This document shows positions 7,930 through 17,295 of a DNA stretch of 64,000 nucleotides, piece by piece. The notes beneath the pieces are model-generated. The model did no database searches. It worked only from the letters and a program-made list of their open reading frames with translations, and had not been told where the DNA came from. Numbering within the stretch: position 1 is the stretch's first letter; each line of letters begins with the position of its first letter. Made by a program: the position numbers and the translations under genes. Source of the stretch: Selenihalanaerobacter shriftii (GTDB lineage: Bacteria; Bacillota; Halanaerobiia; Halobacteroidales; Acetohalobiaceae); the NCBI RefSeq assembly GCF_900167185.1, contig NZ_FUWM01000009.1:1-64000 (forward strand). The letters run 5' to 3'.

Positions 7930-9792
7930 ATGCTAAAAAATATGAACTTACGCAAAAAATTATTAAGTGTTTTAATCTTAATTTCAGTTATTCCAGTATT
8001 AATAGTCTCTGTCATTTTATATGGACAAGCTAAAGAAGGTATGGATGATACTGTAGAAATGAATATGGATCAAGCAATTAAAACTGTTGACTATTATTTC
8101 AAAGATAAGAAGGAACGAGCATTATCCTTAGCTAAAAAGTATGCTAAAGATGATATGCTTGTTTTTGAATTCAAAAATAAGAATCGTGATGTGCTAAACG
8201 CAAGAATTAAACCGATCTTTAAGAGTTTAAAAGAAGAAGGGATAACGGTTTTTGAATTTGAAGACCAAGATGGTATTGTTTTTACTAGAGGACATAATGT
8301 AGATAAGTATGGTGATGATAAAAGTGATAATCAAGCCATTAAGACAGCATTACAGGGAAAAGCAGTAAGTGGATTTGCACTTGGCAAGAGTGGATTAGCT
8401 GTTAGAGGCTTTGCTCCAATTAAGAATAGAGAAGACCAAGTTATAGGTGCTTTTCAGATTGGTTTTAATTTAAATGATGATATGTTAAAGGATATTAGTG
8501 ATTTAATTTCTGGAAATATAGCTTTTTATAAAAAAGATAAGTTAATTCAAACATCTAGAGAAGAAGAGCAAGATAAAGTCGGAACTAATTTAGAAGATTC
8601 TTCAATATTTAAACAGATTAAGAATGGTAATGAACGGGTACAAGTTGCTAATCAGAATGGTGCTTTAGAAACTTTTCATCCGTTGTATGATCCATCAGGT
8701 AATGAAATTCAAGGGATGATTAGAATTAGTCAAAGTTTAAAATTCATGAATCAATTCCAACAACAAGTGCTTAAAGTAGCAATAATAAGTATAGTAGTCA
8801 TTTTAATTTTAGTATTTTTATTTTCTAGCTTCTTTAGTAAGAAAATAACTGCTCCAATAATATCGGCTATGGAATTCATTACAGAGATTGCTAATGGAAA
8901 TTTAAATGTAGAAAAACTTCAAGTAAAGACTAATGATGAAGTAGGTAATTTAATTGATTCACTTAATAAAATGCATCAGAAATTAAAAGAGATGATTGGT
9001 AGTTTAGTAGATACGACAGAAAATTTATCAGCACATAGTGAAGAACTTTCGGCTTCTGCCCAAGAAGGTAATGCTGTAATTGGGACCAGTATGCAGAATA
9101 TCGAAGAGATGACTGCTAGTATTCAGCAAATTTCAGCTAGTAGTCAACAAGTGACTGGGATTGCACAGGAGGCTAATTCAAAAACTCAAGTTGGTAATGA
9201 AAAGGTTGCTAAAGCAGAAATGGGTATGAAACAAATTAATCAGAAGATAAAAACTACTGTAAGTACTATCAGTAGTCTAGATGATAAATCACAGGAGATA
9301 GGACAAATTGTAGAGTTAATAAATGATATAGCTGATCAAACTAATTTATTAGCTTTAAATGCAGCTATTGAAGCTGCTAGAGCTGGAGAACATGGACAAG
9401 GTTTTGCTGTAGTAGCAGAAGAAATTAGAGAGTTAGCTGAAGAAACCGCAAAAGCTACTAATGAGATTGCTAATTTAGTTAAAGAGACTCAGGAGAAATC
9501 AAGTAGTGGTTTAAAGGCAATTAAGCAAGTCGAAAATGAATCTAAAAAAGGTGAGGAAATTGCAATAGAAACAGGACAAATATTTACGAAAATAAAAAGT
9601 TCAATTGAAGACACTTCAGCGCATATTCAGCAGACTGCAGCATCTACTCAAGATTTAGCTAAAAATAGTGATGAAGTCATGGAAGCTTCAGAAGATATAG
9701 AGAATGTGGCTCAGGAAGTAGCAAATGCTTCTCAAGAGTTATCTGGAATGGCTCAAGAATTACAGAATTTAGTTGAAGAATTCAAACTGTAA
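7930..9792 (+). CDS. Methyl-accepting chemotaxis protein with Cache-type sensor
   Basis: 620 residues: N-terminal helix (about 11-30), extracytoplasmic sensor (about 31-278) with Cache-like [14 protein letters not shown] and AVRGFAPI segments, second helix (about 282-302), HAMP domain (about 303-358), then a long helical signalling domain with the hairpin tip [20 protein letters not shown] and [20 protein letters not shown]-type flanks. It should bind a small extracellular ligand and control CheA. No che genes are nearby. SD cctggaggggaa precedes the ATG. The remnant at 5231-5428 is related to its 3' end. Confidence 0.95.
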   Translation: MLKNMNLRKKLLSVLILISVIPVLIVSVILYGQAKEGMDDTVEMNMDQAIKTVDYYFKDKKERALSLAKKYAKDDMLVFEFKNKNRDVLNARIKPIFKSLKEEGITVFEFEDQDGIVFTRGHNVDKYGDDKSDNQAIKTALQGKAVSGFALGKSGLAVRGFAPIKNREDQVIGAFQIGFNLNDDMLKDISDLISGNIAFYKKDKLIQTSREEEQDKVGTNLEDSSIFKQIKNGNERVQVANQNGALETFHPLYDPSGNEIQGMIRISQSLKFMNQFQQQVLKVAIISIVVILILVFLFSSFFSKKITAPIISAMEFITEIANGNLNVEKLQVKTNDEVGNLIDSLNKMHQKLKEMIGSLVDTTENLSAHSEELSASAQEGNAVIGTSMQNIEEMTASIQQISASSQQVTGIAQEANSKTQVGNEKVAKAEMGMKQINQKIKTTVSTISSLDDKSQEIGQIVELINDIADQTNLLALNAAIEAARAGEHGQGFAVVAEEIRELAEETAKATNEIANLVKETQEKSSSGLKAIKQVENESKKGEEIAIETGQIFTKIKSSIEDTSAHIQQTAASTQDLAKNSDEVMEASEDIENVAQEVANASQELSGMAQELQNLVEEFKL

Positions 9793-9848
9793 CTTACATT
9801 TCCTGGAAAATATTTTAAATCACATGATGATTTATTAATATTTTAAAG

Positions 9849-9883
9849 AAAGAGTTAGCAAGATATCTTGCTAACTCTTTTTA
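9849..9883. terminator. Terminator between convergent genes
   Basis: AAAGAGTTAGCAAGA / TCTTGCTAACTCTTT stem followed by tttaaa; A-rich on the left and T-rich on the right, so it can serve both the chemoreceptor (plus) and the LysM gene (minus). Confidence 0.85.
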
Positions 9884-9907
9884 AATGTGCAAATAGATTC
9901 ATATTAA

Positions 9908-10522
9908 TTATTCAATCTCAAGGAATATATCTAACTTATTATCTTCAAGTTGTTGGGCTGTATTCCAACCTTGAATTCGGTACCTACCTGTTTCTATTTG
10001 TTGATTATTATTATTTTGTTGGTCCCAGATAGCCCGGTATACTACTGCTTCCTCAGGTTCTAAGGTAATTCTCTTAGTAACTTGAGCAAAAGAACGGTCT
10101 TGTGACCAAGTCCAGATTCTTCGTCCAGATTTTCTAGCGATGAATTCAAACCTTTGTCCTGAATTATAATTTAGGGCAATTGATGACCGACTAATATTAA
10201 CCTTTACTAAGTTAAGCCTAATATTTTCACCTTGTTCATAACTTTCTTCATCTGTAAAGAGTATGATTAATAGGCCGTTTACTATTTCATAATCAAAGTT
10301 TTGTGTTGGTAAAACAGTTACATCTTCTTCAATAATATCCTCTCGGTCTTCAATAATTTCTTCCATATCTTCGTGATCTTCTACTGGAATAATTATTACT
10401 TGACCTACTTCTAAAACATTAATATTTTGTAGTTGGTTAGCCTCAACAATTTCTGCCACAGTAGTATTAAAACGACGAGCAATCTTATAGAGAGTGTCAC
10501 CACGTTTAACTACATATTCCAT
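9908..10522 (-). CDS. LysM domain protein with BsuPI (proteinase inhibitor-like) domain
   Basis: 204 residues: an N-terminal LysM domain (about 1-47: YVVKRGDTLYKIARRFNTTV...VGQVIIIP), an acidic Glu/Asp linker (about 48-73), then a BsuPI-type beta domain (about 80-204) with FEFIARKSGRRIWTWSQDRSF and a GRYRIQGW ending. LysM binds peptidoglycan-type glycans; BsuPI resembles the intracellular proteinase inhibitor of Bacillus. There is no signal peptide, so the protein could be cytoplasmic, placed in the spore coat, or released on lysis. Start follows aaggaggttgtaaa. Confidence 0.85.
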   Translation of the reverse strand: MEYVVKRGDTLYKIARRFNTTVAEIVEANQLQNINVLEVGQVIIIPVEDHEDMEEIIEDREDIIEEDVTVLPTQNFDYEIVNGLLIILFTDEESYEQGENIRLNLVKVNISRSSIALNYNSGQRFEFIARKSGRRIWTWSQDRSFAQVTKRITLEPEEAVVYRAIWDQQNNNNQQIETGRYRIQGWNTAQQLEDNKLDIFLEIE

Positions 10523-10654
10523 TTTACAACCTCCTTCGCTTAATTATTTAAAACCTTCTTACTTTTATTCTATTCTAGACATTATTTTTAAGTGAAGGAT
10601 TTCATTGAGATATTAGCCTTAATTTACTAAAAAAATCAAAAATAAATTTACAAA

Positions 10655-10672
10655 AAGTGAGATTTGTCACAC
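10655..10672. promoter_or_regulatory. Crp/Fnr-type dyad 1 upstream of FNT-asrABC
   Basis: aaGTGAgatttgTCACac: GTGA at 10657-10660 and TCAC at 10667-10670, six bases apart. Centre to centre it lies 49 bp from the second dyad. Position before the sulfite reductase operon suggests control by a Crp/Fnr-family regulator. Confidence 0.6.
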
Positions 10673-10684
10673 CATGTCGAAAAA

Positions 10685-10720
10685 TGATATGTTATCATGA
10701 GTATCGTGATGATCGTCACA
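10685..10720. promoter_or_regulatory. Crp/Fnr-type dyad 2 plus adjacent TGATA dyad
   Basis: cGTGAtgatcgTCACa (GTGA 10706-10709, TCAC 10716-10719) repeats the motif of dyad 1. Just upstream is a second perfect dyad TGATA-tgt-TATCA (10685-10697). Three inverted repeats within about 65 bp suggest a compound operator in front of the FNT channel gene. Confidence 0.6.
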
Positions 10721-10798
10721 AGGGATTTAAAATATTTTTTTGTAGAGGATAGTTCACATCTTCACAATACAATTATATAATTGAGAGGAGAGATATGG

Positions 10799-11617
10799 AT
10801 GTTTACAAAAACTACTAATAAAGTTGCTATGGCAGCTAAAAAGAAAGTAGACTTTATGAATAATCAATTAATGAAATATTTTATTTTATCAGCTTTTGCT
10901 GGTGCTTTTGTAGGATTGGGAATTATGCTTATCTTTTCTGTGGGAGCGCCGTTAGTAGCTATTAATTCACCTTTTGTAAAACTAATCATGGGAAGCTCTT
11001 TTGGAGTTGCTTTAACCTTAGTCATCTTTGCTGGTTCCGAGCTATTTACTGGAAATAATTTAGTGATGACAATCGGCTGGTTATCTGGAGAGGTTAAATT
11101 TAAAGATGTATTAAAGTTATGGTTTTGGTGTTATTTAGGTAATTTAGCTGGCTCCATTGTAATTGCTTTATTAATTTTTAAGACTGGTTTAATAGCAGAA
11201 GGAACTGCTACAGGTGCTTTTATTGTAAAAGCTTCAGCTAGTAAGATGAATGCTCCTATTTATGAATTATTTTTTAGAGGGATTTTGTGTAATATGCTAG
11301 TTTGCTTAGCAGTTTGGATGAGTATTAAAGTTAAAAATGAGGTTTCAAAGCTGATCTTAATTTTTTGGTGTTTGCTAGCATTTATTGGTAGTGGATTTGA
11401 GCATAGTATTGCCAATATGAGTTTGTTGGCTATGGGCTTATTAACTCCACATTCTGAAGCAATTACTGTTATGGGATATATTAGAAATTTAATACCTGTT
11501 ACTTTAGGTAATATGATTGGTGGAGGTTTACTAATTGGTGCTTTATATTGGTATGTGTCTAACAATCCTTTAAGTGCTAGTCAAAAGGCTAATCGAAATA
11601 TTAAGAAAGCCGCTTAA
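10799..11617 (+). CDS. Formate/nitrite transporter family channel (probable hydrosulfide/sulfite channel)
   Basis: 272 residues from the ATG at 10799 (SD gagaggagag); the upstream TTG at 10781 overlaps the SD. Six hydrophobic helices with FNT signatures (FAGAFVGLG, FAGSELFTGNN, NLAGSI, FRGILCNMLVCLAVW, GFEHSIANM, VTLGNMIGG). FNT proteins are pentameric anion channels for formate, nitrite or hydrosulfide. The gene directly precedes asrABC. The FNT3/HSC hydrosulfide channel of Clostridioides difficile has the same linkage, so HS- export (or sulfite import) is the best reading. Substrate choice is inferred from context. Confidence 0.9.
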   Translation: MFTKTTNKVAMAAKKKVDFMNNQLMKYFILSAFAGAFVGLGIMLIFSVGAPLVAINSPFVKLIMGSSFGVALTLVIFAGSELFTGNNLVMTIGWLSGEVKFKDVLKLWFWCYLGNLAGSIVIALLIFKTGLIAEGTATGAFIVKASASKMNAPIYELFFRGILCNMLVCLAVWMSIKVKNEVSKLILIFWCLLAFIGSGFEHSIANMSLLAMGLLTPHSEAITVMGYIRNLIPVTLGNMIGGGLLIGALYWYVSNNPLSASQKANRNIKKAA

Positions 11618-11642
11618 TATATAGAAAGGATAGGTGGAGAAT

Positions 11643-12653
11643 ATGTCATACAAATTAACTAAAGAAGAATTTAATAATCAATTACAGCAACTGACTGATG
11701 AATATAAAATTTATGCACCAACAATAAAAGAGGGAGAAGACACTTTTTCAGATACAGACTTACTAGTTTATGATGAGATTAAAGTTTTAAGTGATATTGA
11801 ATTTAATAGTAAAACAAAGTTTTCTCCTAAAGAAATTGTTTTTCCTATTACTCAAACATTATTCTACTTTACTGAAGACGAATATAAAGAACCTAAAATA
11901 GATGATAAAGATATTCTTATTTTCTTAAGACCATGTGAAGTAAATAGTTTTGAACGTTTAGATAAGATATTCTTAGATAATGGTTCTGAAGAAGATATTT
12001 ATTATAAGAGATTGAGAGAGAAAGTTAAATTTGTAGTTATGGAATGTACTGAAGGATTTGATTCTTGTTTCTGTGTAACAATGGATACGAATGAAACTGA
12101 TAATTATTCTTTATTTTTACGAAAAGAAGCTGATCATATTTTATGTGAAGTTAAAGATGATGCATTAAATAACATCTTTATGGAGCAAGAGAGAGTAGGC
12201 TTTACTCCACAATTTATTCAAAAGAATAAACAAGAAGTTAAAATGCCTAAATTAGAAAAAATTAATCAAGATATTTTTACGTCGGAGATTTGGAAAGAAT
12301 ATAGTGGTAGATGTATAGCTTGTGGTCGTTGCAATACTGTCTGTCCAACTTGTAGTTGCTGGACGATGCAAGATATTATTTATCGTGATAATGAAAATGC
12401 CGGAGAGAGAAGAAGAGTATGGGTAGGATGCCATATTGATGGTTATACTGAAATGGCTGGAGGACATCGTTTTAGAGAAGAATACGGTGATCGAATGAGA
12501 TTTAAGACACTTCACAAAATTTATGACTTTCGTAAACGATTTGGAATTAATATGTGTGTAGGATGTGGACGTTGTGAAGAGGTTTGTCCAAAATATATTT
12601 CATTTCTAGAAGCAATTAAGAAGTTAAATCAAGCTATTGAGGAGGGAGTTTAA
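11643..12653 (+). CDS. asrA: Anaerobic sulfite reductase subunit A
   Basis: 336 residues from the ATG at 11643 behind aaaggataggtgga. Two [4Fe-4S] cysteine sets in the C-terminal half, CIACGRCNTVCPTCSC and CVGCGRCEEVCP, with the AsrA-type N-terminal domain (LRPCEVNSFERLD). It is the electron-transfer FeS subunit of the cytoplasmic NADH-linked AsrABC sulfite reductase, which reduces sulfite to sulfide. Its stop TAA touches the asrB ATG, indicating tight coupling. Confidence 0.93.
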   Translation: MSYKLTKEEFNNQLQQLTDEYKIYAPTIKEGEDTFSDTDLLVYDEIKVLSDIEFNSKTKFSPKEIVFPITQTLFYFTEDEYKEPKIDDKDILIFLRPCEVNSFERLDKIFLDNGSEEDIYYKRLREKVKFVVMECTEGFDSCFCVTMDTNETDNYSLFLRKEADHILCEVKDDALNNIFMEQERVGFTPQFIQKNKQEVKMPKLEKINQDIFTSEIWKEYSGRCIACGRCNTVCPTCSCWTMQDIIYRDNENAGERRRVWVGCHIDGYTEMAGGHRFREEYGDRMRFKTLHKIYDFRKRFGINMCVGCGRCEEVCPKYISFLEAIKKLNQAIEEGV

Positions 12654-13448
12654 ATGAGTAATAATCCTTATTTACCTGAACATGCAGAGGTTATAGATAT
12701 CATTCAAGAAACAGATGTTGAATATACTTTTCGGTTAGACACAGAATTAGAACCTACTTTTGGACAATTCTTAGAAGTTTCTATTCCTGGTTATGGAGAA
12801 GCTCCAATTTCTGTTAGTGATTTTGGAGATGGGTGGTTAGATTTAACTATTAGACGAGTTGGAAAATTAACTGATAAAATTCATGAATTAAAGATTGGAG
12901 ACCATCTTGGAATCCGAGGGCCTTATGGAAATGGTTTTCCTATAGATAAGTTTAAAAATAAAGATTTAGTAATTGCTGCAGGTGGAACGGGGTTAGCTCC
13001 AGTACGAAGTATGATTAATTATTTTTATAATAACTTAGATGATTTAAAACAATTTAACTTATTAACAGGATTTAAGAATTCTGAAAGTATTCTATTTAAA
13101 AGAGATATCGATAACTGGAAAGAATCTATTGATTTATTAATTACAGTTGATGAAGGCACTGAGAAATGGGAAGGGAATACAGGTTTAATTACAGAATATG
13201 TACCTCAAATTGAAATATCAGCAGTTTCAGATATGGAGGTAGTAGTGGTTGGTCCACCAATAATGATGAAGTATACAGTAAAGGAATTTAAAAAACTTGG
13301 TATTCCAGAAGAGCAAATTTGGGTTTCTTATGAAAGAAAGATGCATTGTGGATTAGGAAAATGTGGTCATTGTAAGATAGATGACACTTATATTTGTTTA
13401 GAAGGACCGGTATTTAACTATAGTGAAGCAAAAGAATTAATAGACTAA
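12654..13448 (+). CDS. asrB: Anaerobic sulfite reductase subunit B (FAD/NAD-binding)
   Basis: 264 residues: ferredoxin reductase-like FAD domain (about 1-95, ending RGPYGNGFP), NAD-binding domain (about 100-220, AAGGTGLAPVRSM and VVVGPPIMM) and a C-terminal 2Fe-2S-type cysteine cluster CGLGKCGHCKIDDTYIC. Passes electrons from NAD(P)H to AsrA and AsrC. The start abuts the asrA stop. Confidence 0.93.
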   Translation: MSNNPYLPEHAEVIDIIQETDVEYTFRLDTELEPTFGQFLEVSIPGYGEAPISVSDFGDGWLDLTIRRVGKLTDKIHELKIGDHLGIRGPYGNGFPIDKFKNKDLVIAAGGTGLAPVRSMINYFYNNLDDLKQFNLLTGFKNSESILFKRDIDNWKESIDLLITVDEGTEKWEGNTGLITEYVPQIEISAVSDMEVVVVGPPIMMKYTVKEFKKLGIPEEQIWVSYERKMHCGLGKCGHCKIDDTYICLEGPVFNYSEAKELID

Positions 13449-13461
13449 GGAGGGAAAGATT

Positions 13462-14466
13462 ATGTCGCTAAATGTTAAAGAATTTAAAAAGAATGCATAT
13501 AGGATTACTAAACAACGAGGAATTACAGCATTAAGAGTTAGAGTTCCTGGTGGTCATTTAGAAGCTAAATATCTTTCTATTCTTCAAAAGGTTGCTGAGG
13601 AATATGGAAATGGAGATATTCATATTACAACTCGACAAGGATTTGAGATTTTAGGGATTCCTATGGATAAAGTTCAAGAAGTTAATAAGGAAATTGCTCC
13701 AATTTTAGAAGGAATGGAAGAAGCTATTGGAGTTGAAATTGGTAACCCTGAGGATGGATATCCTGCTGCTGGTACACGTAATGTGTCGGCTTGTATAGGA
13801 AATAGAGTCTGTCGAATTGCTAATTATGATACTACTAGATTAGCTCAGCGAATTGAACGAAATATATTTCCTAATGATTATCATGTGAAAATTGCTTTAA
13901 CCGGGTGTCCAAATGATTGTATTAAGGCTCATATGCAGGACTTTGGAATTGTAGGTATGGCTAAACCAGAGTATGATGCTTATCGTTGTATCAGTTGTGG
14001 AGCTTGTGTGGATAAGTGTCAAAAAACTGCAACCGGTGCTTTGCATTTTGAAAATTATAAAGTAATTAGAGATGAGACGAAGTGTATTGGATGTGGAGGA
14101 TGTATTAATGATTGTCCTACTAACGCTTGGAAACGAGATACAAGTAAAAATTATTATAAATTATTAATTATGGGTAGAACAGGAAAAAGAAATCCTCGTT
14201 TAGCTAAACCATTTTTAGAATGGGTAACAGAAGATGCTATTATTGATGTTATTAATAACACTTATAACTATATTGATAGATATATTGATCGCAGTCTATC
14301 GAAAGAACATGTTGGCTATATTGTTGACCGTACTGGTTTTAATGTCTTTAAAGAAGAAGTATTAGAAGGAGTAGATTTAAACCCAGAATGTAAAGTAGCT
14401 CAATATATTGATTTTGGAGGATATAAGACTAATAGAAATGTTCATTTTAATCAAGTAGGTGAATAG
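13462..14466 (+). CDS. asrC: Anaerobic sulfite reductase subunit C (siroheme subunit)
   Basis: 334 residues. Siroheme-[4Fe-4S] ligand motifs CIGNRVC and TGCPNDC are separated by about 44 residues, followed by an inserted 2x[4Fe-4S] ferredoxin domain (CISCGACVDKCQ and CIGCGGCINDCP). It is the catalytic subunit reducing sulfite to sulfide with six electrons. Starts 13 bp after asrB with SD aaggaggg, and the operon ends at a terminator. Confidence 0.95.
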   Translation: MSLNVKEFKKNAYRITKQRGITALRVRVPGGHLEAKYLSILQKVAEEYGNGDIHITTRQGFEILGIPMDKVQEVNKEIAPILEGMEEAIGVEIGNPEDGYPAAGTRNVSACIGNRVCRIANYDTTRLAQRIERNIFPNDYHVKIALTGCPNDCIKAHMQDFGIVGMAKPEYDAYRCISCGACVDKCQKTATGALHFENYKVIRDETKCIGCGGCINDCPTNAWKRDTSKNYYKLLIMGRTGKRNPRLAKPFLEWVTEDAIIDVINNTYNYIDRYIDRSLSKEHVGYIVDRTGFNVFKEEVLEGVDLNPECKVAQYIDFGGYKTNRNVHFNQVGE

Positions 14467-14477
14467 TAGAGAATGAG

Positions 14478-14512
14478 AAAAGCTCGAGGCAATCTGTTCT
14501 CGAGCTTTTTAA
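14478..14512 (+). terminator. Rho-independent terminator of FNT-asrABC
   Basis: AAAAGCTCGAG / CTCGAGCTTTT stem with a gcaatctgtt loop and T tail, also A-rich on the left, so it probably serves the convergent YkvA gene too. Confidence 0.88.
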
Positions 14513-14521
14513 GTTTTATAA

Positions 14522-14944
14522 TTAAATGTCAATTATATCATCATCTAATTCTTCATCATTCGTCTCTTCTTTCTTCCAAGTTTTATATTTAGAAACTTCA
14601 CTGCTAAGTTGATTTAAGACTAAAGTAAAAGCAGCAGCATCATCAGTAAAGCCAATTATAGGAATAAAGTCTGGGATTATATCGGTTGGTAAGACTAGGT
14701 AAGCTAAACAGGCAATAATTAATCCTAAATGTTCATCTGCAATATAGTAATCACGATTTGAATGATCTTTTAACATAGAAACTAAAATTCGTACTTGATC
14801 TAAAAATTCAATTTTTTCACTCTGTTTTTGTAAAAAATTCTCTACCTTATTTAGAATTTTAGTAATACTATCATGTCCGGTTCCCCATTTATTTGTTAAC
14901 TTTCCTAGAAATTTAAATATTTGAGCTTCTGTGAATTTAGCCAT
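14522..14944 (-). CDS. YkvA family (DUF1232) membrane-associated protein
   Basis: 140 residues with the DUF1232 signature: a hydrophobic segment (about 72-110) containing LGLIIACLAYLVLPTDIIPDFIPIIGFTDD (positions only partly quoted: key features are the PTDIIPDFIP and GFTDDA boxes). Function in the family is unknown. The start follows aaaggagtct on the minus strand. It is convergent with asrC and monocistronic. Confidence 0.85.
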   Translation of the reverse strand: MAKFTEAQIFKFLGKLTNKWGTGHDSITKILNKVENFLQKQSEKIEFLDQVRILVSMLKDHSNRDYYIADEHLGLIIACLAYLVLPTDIIPDFIPIIGFTDDAAAFTLVLNQLSSEVSKYKTWKKEETNDEELDDDIIDI

Positions 14945-15181
14945 ATTACTAGACTCCTTTCTATGCTAATTAGTTATATACTATCATATTTCAATTTATA
15001 GTATAAGATATCCTGCAAAATCATCGTGTATCTAGATTGATTATGTTGTATATATTAGTTTTATTTTTCTTTTGTATTAAAAAAGGATATTTATATCATA
15101 ATGTCTAATATTGAATTGTAAAGTTGATAACATATATTATTATTAGTTTATACTTTTAATAAGAGGAGTTGAAAATATAGA

Positions 15182-17245
15182 TTGAAGATAAAGAGTGAAG
15201 TGAAATTTTTCATTATATATATATTGGTTGGTTTTAGTTGGATTCTATTTTCTGATAAATTAATAAATCGTTTGCTAGTAAATCAAATATTTATTGGTCA
15301 ATTACAAACGATTAAAGGTATGATTTATGTTTTAATTAATGGTGTAATAGGGTATTTATTTATTCGTAGAATTTTAGAAAAAGTTAAAAGAAATAAAGAA
15401 AAGATTAAAGAGAAAAATAAAGCACTTGAAGACAATTATTTAAAAATTCAATCATTAAATAGAAAGTTAATTAGAAGTAAAGAAAAATATCAAAAAATCT
15501 ATAATAATGCCCCCTTAGCATTTATTATTTGGGATAATAATTTTGAAATTACTGATTGGAATAAGTATGCAGAGAAGATTTTTGGTTGGAGTAAAGAAGA
15601 GATGGTTGGAAAGAATATATTAAAACATTTAGTTTTAAATCCTAATATTGAAGATATGGATAAAATTACAGATGACACATTAAAGTATATTAATATAGCA
15701 AATATAAATAAGAATTTCACAAAAAAGCGTGGTATAATTACTTGTGAATGGTATAATCAACCTTTATATGATACGAATGGTGATATTTTTAAAGTCATTT
15801 CTTTGGCTAAAGATATTACTAATGAAAAGAGATTAGAGCAAAGATTGAAAGAGCAAGAACAGATGTATCGAACTTTATTTGAAAATACAAGTACATCTAC
15901 TATGATTCTTAATAGGTCAGGTACAATTGAACTTGTTAATAACAAGCTAGTTGAAATGTCTGGCTATTCTAAAGAAGAGTTAGTCGGTAAAGGTTATGAA
16001 GACTTTCTAGCAAGTGAAGATGGTTTAGAATCAGTAAAAGAATGTCGTCTCCAAAGCAAGAGCGCAACTAAAAAAGTCCCCAATAAATATGAAATTAAAA
16101 TTCTTGATAACTGGGAACAGATAAGAAGCATATTAGTTCAAGTAAACATTATACCTGACACAGGAAAGATAATTGTATCTTTTATTGATATTACTAAACG
16201 TAAGAAGAAAGAAGAAAAAATTAAGAATATGAGTTATCGTGATCCTTTAACAGGTTTATATAATAGAAAATATTATGATGAGAAATTAGAAAGATTAGAT
16301 ACTCAACGGGAACTTCCTTTAAGTATAATTATAGGTGATGCTAACAGATTAAAGCTTACTAATGATATTCTTGGTCATAAAACAGGAGATAATTTATTAA
16401 AAAAAATAGCAAAAATACTTAAAGAATCTACTAGAAAATGTGATATAATAGCCCGATGGGGCGGTGATGAATTTGGCATTATATTACCGCAAACTAGTAA
16501 AGTAGAAGCTCAGGAAGTTATTAAAAGAATTAAAGAAAAGGTTAAGAATGAAAACCTTAGTTTTGTTCCGTTACAAATTGGGTTAGGTTGTGCTACTAAA
16601 GTAGATATTGATCAATATATTGAAGAAGTATTTGAAGAAGCCGAAGAAGAGATGTATCAAGATAAGCAGGTTCAAAAGAATAATTCAGATAGTCAATTAT
16701 TAAAGATGTTAATTAATAAATTGGAAAGTACAGATTATAAAGCAGTAGGTCATACTCCACAAATAGTAAGTTTAGCTCAAATAATGGGAGAGAGATTAGA
16801 TCTAGAAAATCATAAATTAAAACAATTATCATTATTAGCTAAATTTCATGACATAGGTAAATTAATTAATTCTGATGGAATATCAGATGATAATGTAGAA
16901 ATTGCCTATGATTTTAAAGAACATACTGAGACAAGTTATGATATACTTACTAGCTTTCAAGAATTAAGGCCGATTGCTAGTTATATTTTTTATAATTATG
17001 AACACTGGGATGGAAGTGGATTTCCTAAAGGGTTAAAACATAAGGAGATTCCTTTAATATCTAGAATTATACATATTATAGATGCGTTTGACACAATGAC
17101 TCATGAGGTAGAGTATCCAATAGATATAGAAAGATATTCTCAAGAAGCTATTTCTGAAGAAGAAGCTATAGTAAAAATTGAAAACCTTTCCGGGAGTATA
17201 TTTGATCCGAATCTTGTAGATGTTTTTGTTGAGATAGTAAAGTAA
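15182..17245 (+). CDS. PAS-PAS-GGDEF-HD domain signalling protein
   Basis: 687 residues: two membrane helices (about 8-24, 38-58), coiled coil (about 60-105), two PAS domains (about 105-220 and 222-345), GGDEF domain (about 352-490, RWGGDEFGIILP, so probable diguanylate cyclase) and a C-terminal HD-GYP-like domain (AKFHDIGKLI, YEHWDGSGFPKGL, IIDAFDTMT) where GYP reads GFP. Such proteins both make and degrade cyclic di-GMP in response to redox, ligand or other cues. The start is a TTG with the SD aagaggag 13 nt upstream, a weak arrangement, but no better start is in frame. Confidence 0.9.
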   Translation: MKIKSEVKFFIIYILVGFSWILFSDKLINRLLVNQIFIGQLQTIKGMIYVLINGVIGYLFIRRILEKVKRNKEKIKEKNKALEDNYLKIQSLNRKLIRSKEKYQKIYNNAPLAFIIWDNNFEITDWNKYAEKIFGWSKEEMVGKNILKHLVLNPNIEDMDKITDDTLKYINIANINKNFTKKRGIITCEWYNQPLYDTNGDIFKVISLAKDITNEKRLEQRLKEQEQMYRTLFENTSTSTMILNRSGTIELVNNKLVEMSGYSKEELVGKGYEDFLASEDGLESVKECRLQSKSATKKVPNKYEIKILDNWEQIRSILVQVNIIPDTGKIIVSFIDITKRKKKEEKIKNMSYRDPLTGLYNRKYYDEKLERLDTQRELPLSIIIGDANRLKLTNDILGHKTGDNLLKKIAKILKESTRKCDIIARWGGDEFGIILPQTSKVEAQEVIKRIKEKVKNENLSFVPLQIGLGCATKVDIDQYIEEVFEEAEEEMYQDKQVQKNNSDSQLLKMLINKLESTDYKAVGHTPQIVSLAQIMGERLDLENHKLKQLSLLAKFHDIGKLINSDGISDDNVEIAYDFKEHTETSYDILTSFQELRPIASYIFYNYEHWDGSGFPKGLKHKEIPLISRIIHIIDAFDTMTHEVEYPIDIERYSQEAISEEEAIVKIENLSGSIFDPNLVDVFVEIVK

Positions 17246-17295
17246 TTATTAAATCTGTCAAATAGAATAATTATTCTTGTGAAAGGAAGTTAATC

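Noticed and set aside
9817-9833. AAATCA-N5-TGATTT inverted repeat after the chemoreceptor gene
   Set aside because: AT-rich, weak stem, and a better terminator lies 16 bp downstream; probably chance.
10753-10781. TTCACA-17-TATAAT as the promoter of the FNT channel gene
   Set aside because: Transcription would then start inside the ribosome-binding site, leaving no usable leader; the real promoter is probably further upstream, near the Crp/Fnr dyads.
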